DNA of 64,000 nucleotides, taken from NCBI GenBank assembly GCA_019843655.1, contig JACDQD010000102.1, positions 3,667,501 to 3,731,500 of the forward strand, read 5' to 3'. The notes beneath the pieces are model-generated. The model was not told the origin of the DNA and searched no databases. It saw only the letters and a program-made list of their open reading frames with translations. Numbering within the stretch: the first letter of the stretch is position 1; every line of letters begins with the position of its first letter. This DNA comes from Lethocerus indicus. Taxonomy: Eukaryota > Arthropoda > Insecta > Hemiptera > Belostomatidae. Shown here piece after piece: positions 63,380 to 64,000 of this stretch. The position numbers and the translations under genes were made by a program.

Positions 63380-64000
63380 CGGCGGCACTAACTCCCACGG
63401 GGGCCCCGCATACTAATAGATTATCGTAAGACCTCTCCCGGTCTTATTCGCGACCCCCCTTTTAACCGGCCAGCGTTTCCCACCGTCACCTACGCGGTCC
63501 CGGCACTCAATTTAGACATCCACCGAGAGCAGTTTACGCGTTCTATTGAGTAAGCGGTGACTTTAAGTCCTCCAATTGTCGATTGTGAACGGCCTATGTG
63601 TAGCCATTTGTTTTGTTCTCATTGCTAGAATACTGAATACGAGTTATACTGGAAAACAGTCATAATTGCGATTTCATAAGTTTGAATTGCTCCACCTGTA
63701 TGATCTATTGGAATCTATTGTGATTTTGTTATAAGTTAACCTCTACTGTGACTCGGTTAAAATGATTACCTATCTTTTTTTCACAACTACCTATTATAAG
63801 CTTCGAATATTTGTGAAGTGATTATCTGCAACTCTCAGGCTTAGCTGGAATTTTGTTCCATTCCAACCGTAAGATGGGGGTCGGAGGCATTTTAAATAGC
63901 ATTCACTTCTGGGCGACAAGTCCGCCACTAGTATGCCGTCGTCCCTAATTCTGGATATGCCTGTTCTTCTCTGATAAACGGGAGAAAGGGAGGACGGATA
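62040..64000. other. Non-coding right end of window
   Basis: No supported gene. Apart from the TGATGCTCC cluster and G-rich tract it holds AT-rich sequence and a GC-rich patch at 63340-63510. Confidence 0.45.
63280..63330. repeat. GGGAGA/GGGA tandem tract
   Basis: Seven runs of three or more G separated by one to three bases (63291-63325). The plus strand meets the usual G-quadruplex pattern. It lies between units 3 and 4 of the TGATGCTCC cluster. Confidence 0.85.

Overview
This is nuclear DNA of an animal, most likely an insect or other arthropod. The support is spliced genes with GT..AG introns, very sparse coding sequence, long (GA/CT)n and (AT)n microsatellites, and a high density of TAATTA-type homeodomain words. 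The order cannot be fixed from sequence alone. No bacterial, viral or rRNA genes were seen.

Region 1, 1-4285 (+): the 3' part of one convincing protein-coding gene. Six exons join in frame to give 505 visible residues, open at the left edge. A low-complexity Ala/Pro/Thr-rich segment holding three degenerate ~42-residue repeats is followed by about five to six ankyrin repeats. The architecture recalls IkB-type ankyrin domains, but the family is not certain. Intron 3 carries a ~0.89 kb foldback (long inverted-repeat) mobile element.

Region 2, 4286-~5970: AT-rich, CpG-poor 3' flank with poly(A) signals and no gene. From about 5980 the base composition shifts to CpG-rich and stays so, with a promoter-like patch at 5980-6232.

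Region 3, ~6235-64000: about 58 kb of mostly non-coding, CpG-rich sequence with no intact ORF that looks like a gene. It contains a promoter/leader-like GC-rich patch (10.27-10.63 kb) and two short segments bounded by good splice signals (26463-26663 and 51511-51574) that are phase-compatible as the 5' exons of a plus-strand gene with introns over 20 kb. It also contains many GC-rich blocks that resemble cis-regulatory modules, diverged relics of the foldback family, tRNA-like SINE scraps, ten or so microsatellites, and several perfect short hairpins. The overall pattern fits a regulatory gene desert or the giant 5' introns of a developmental gene. That is inference; no such gene's body lies in the window.

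Best candidates for something not described before: a dispersed GCCGAAACCGGTCTAG-cored foldback family, a cluster of four TGATGCTCC...GTTGCATCA half-palindrome units at 61.98-63.38 kb beside a G-quadruplex-capable tract, a block of four GTAC words at ~10-bp spacing (27.49 kb), and the possible giant-intron gene start.
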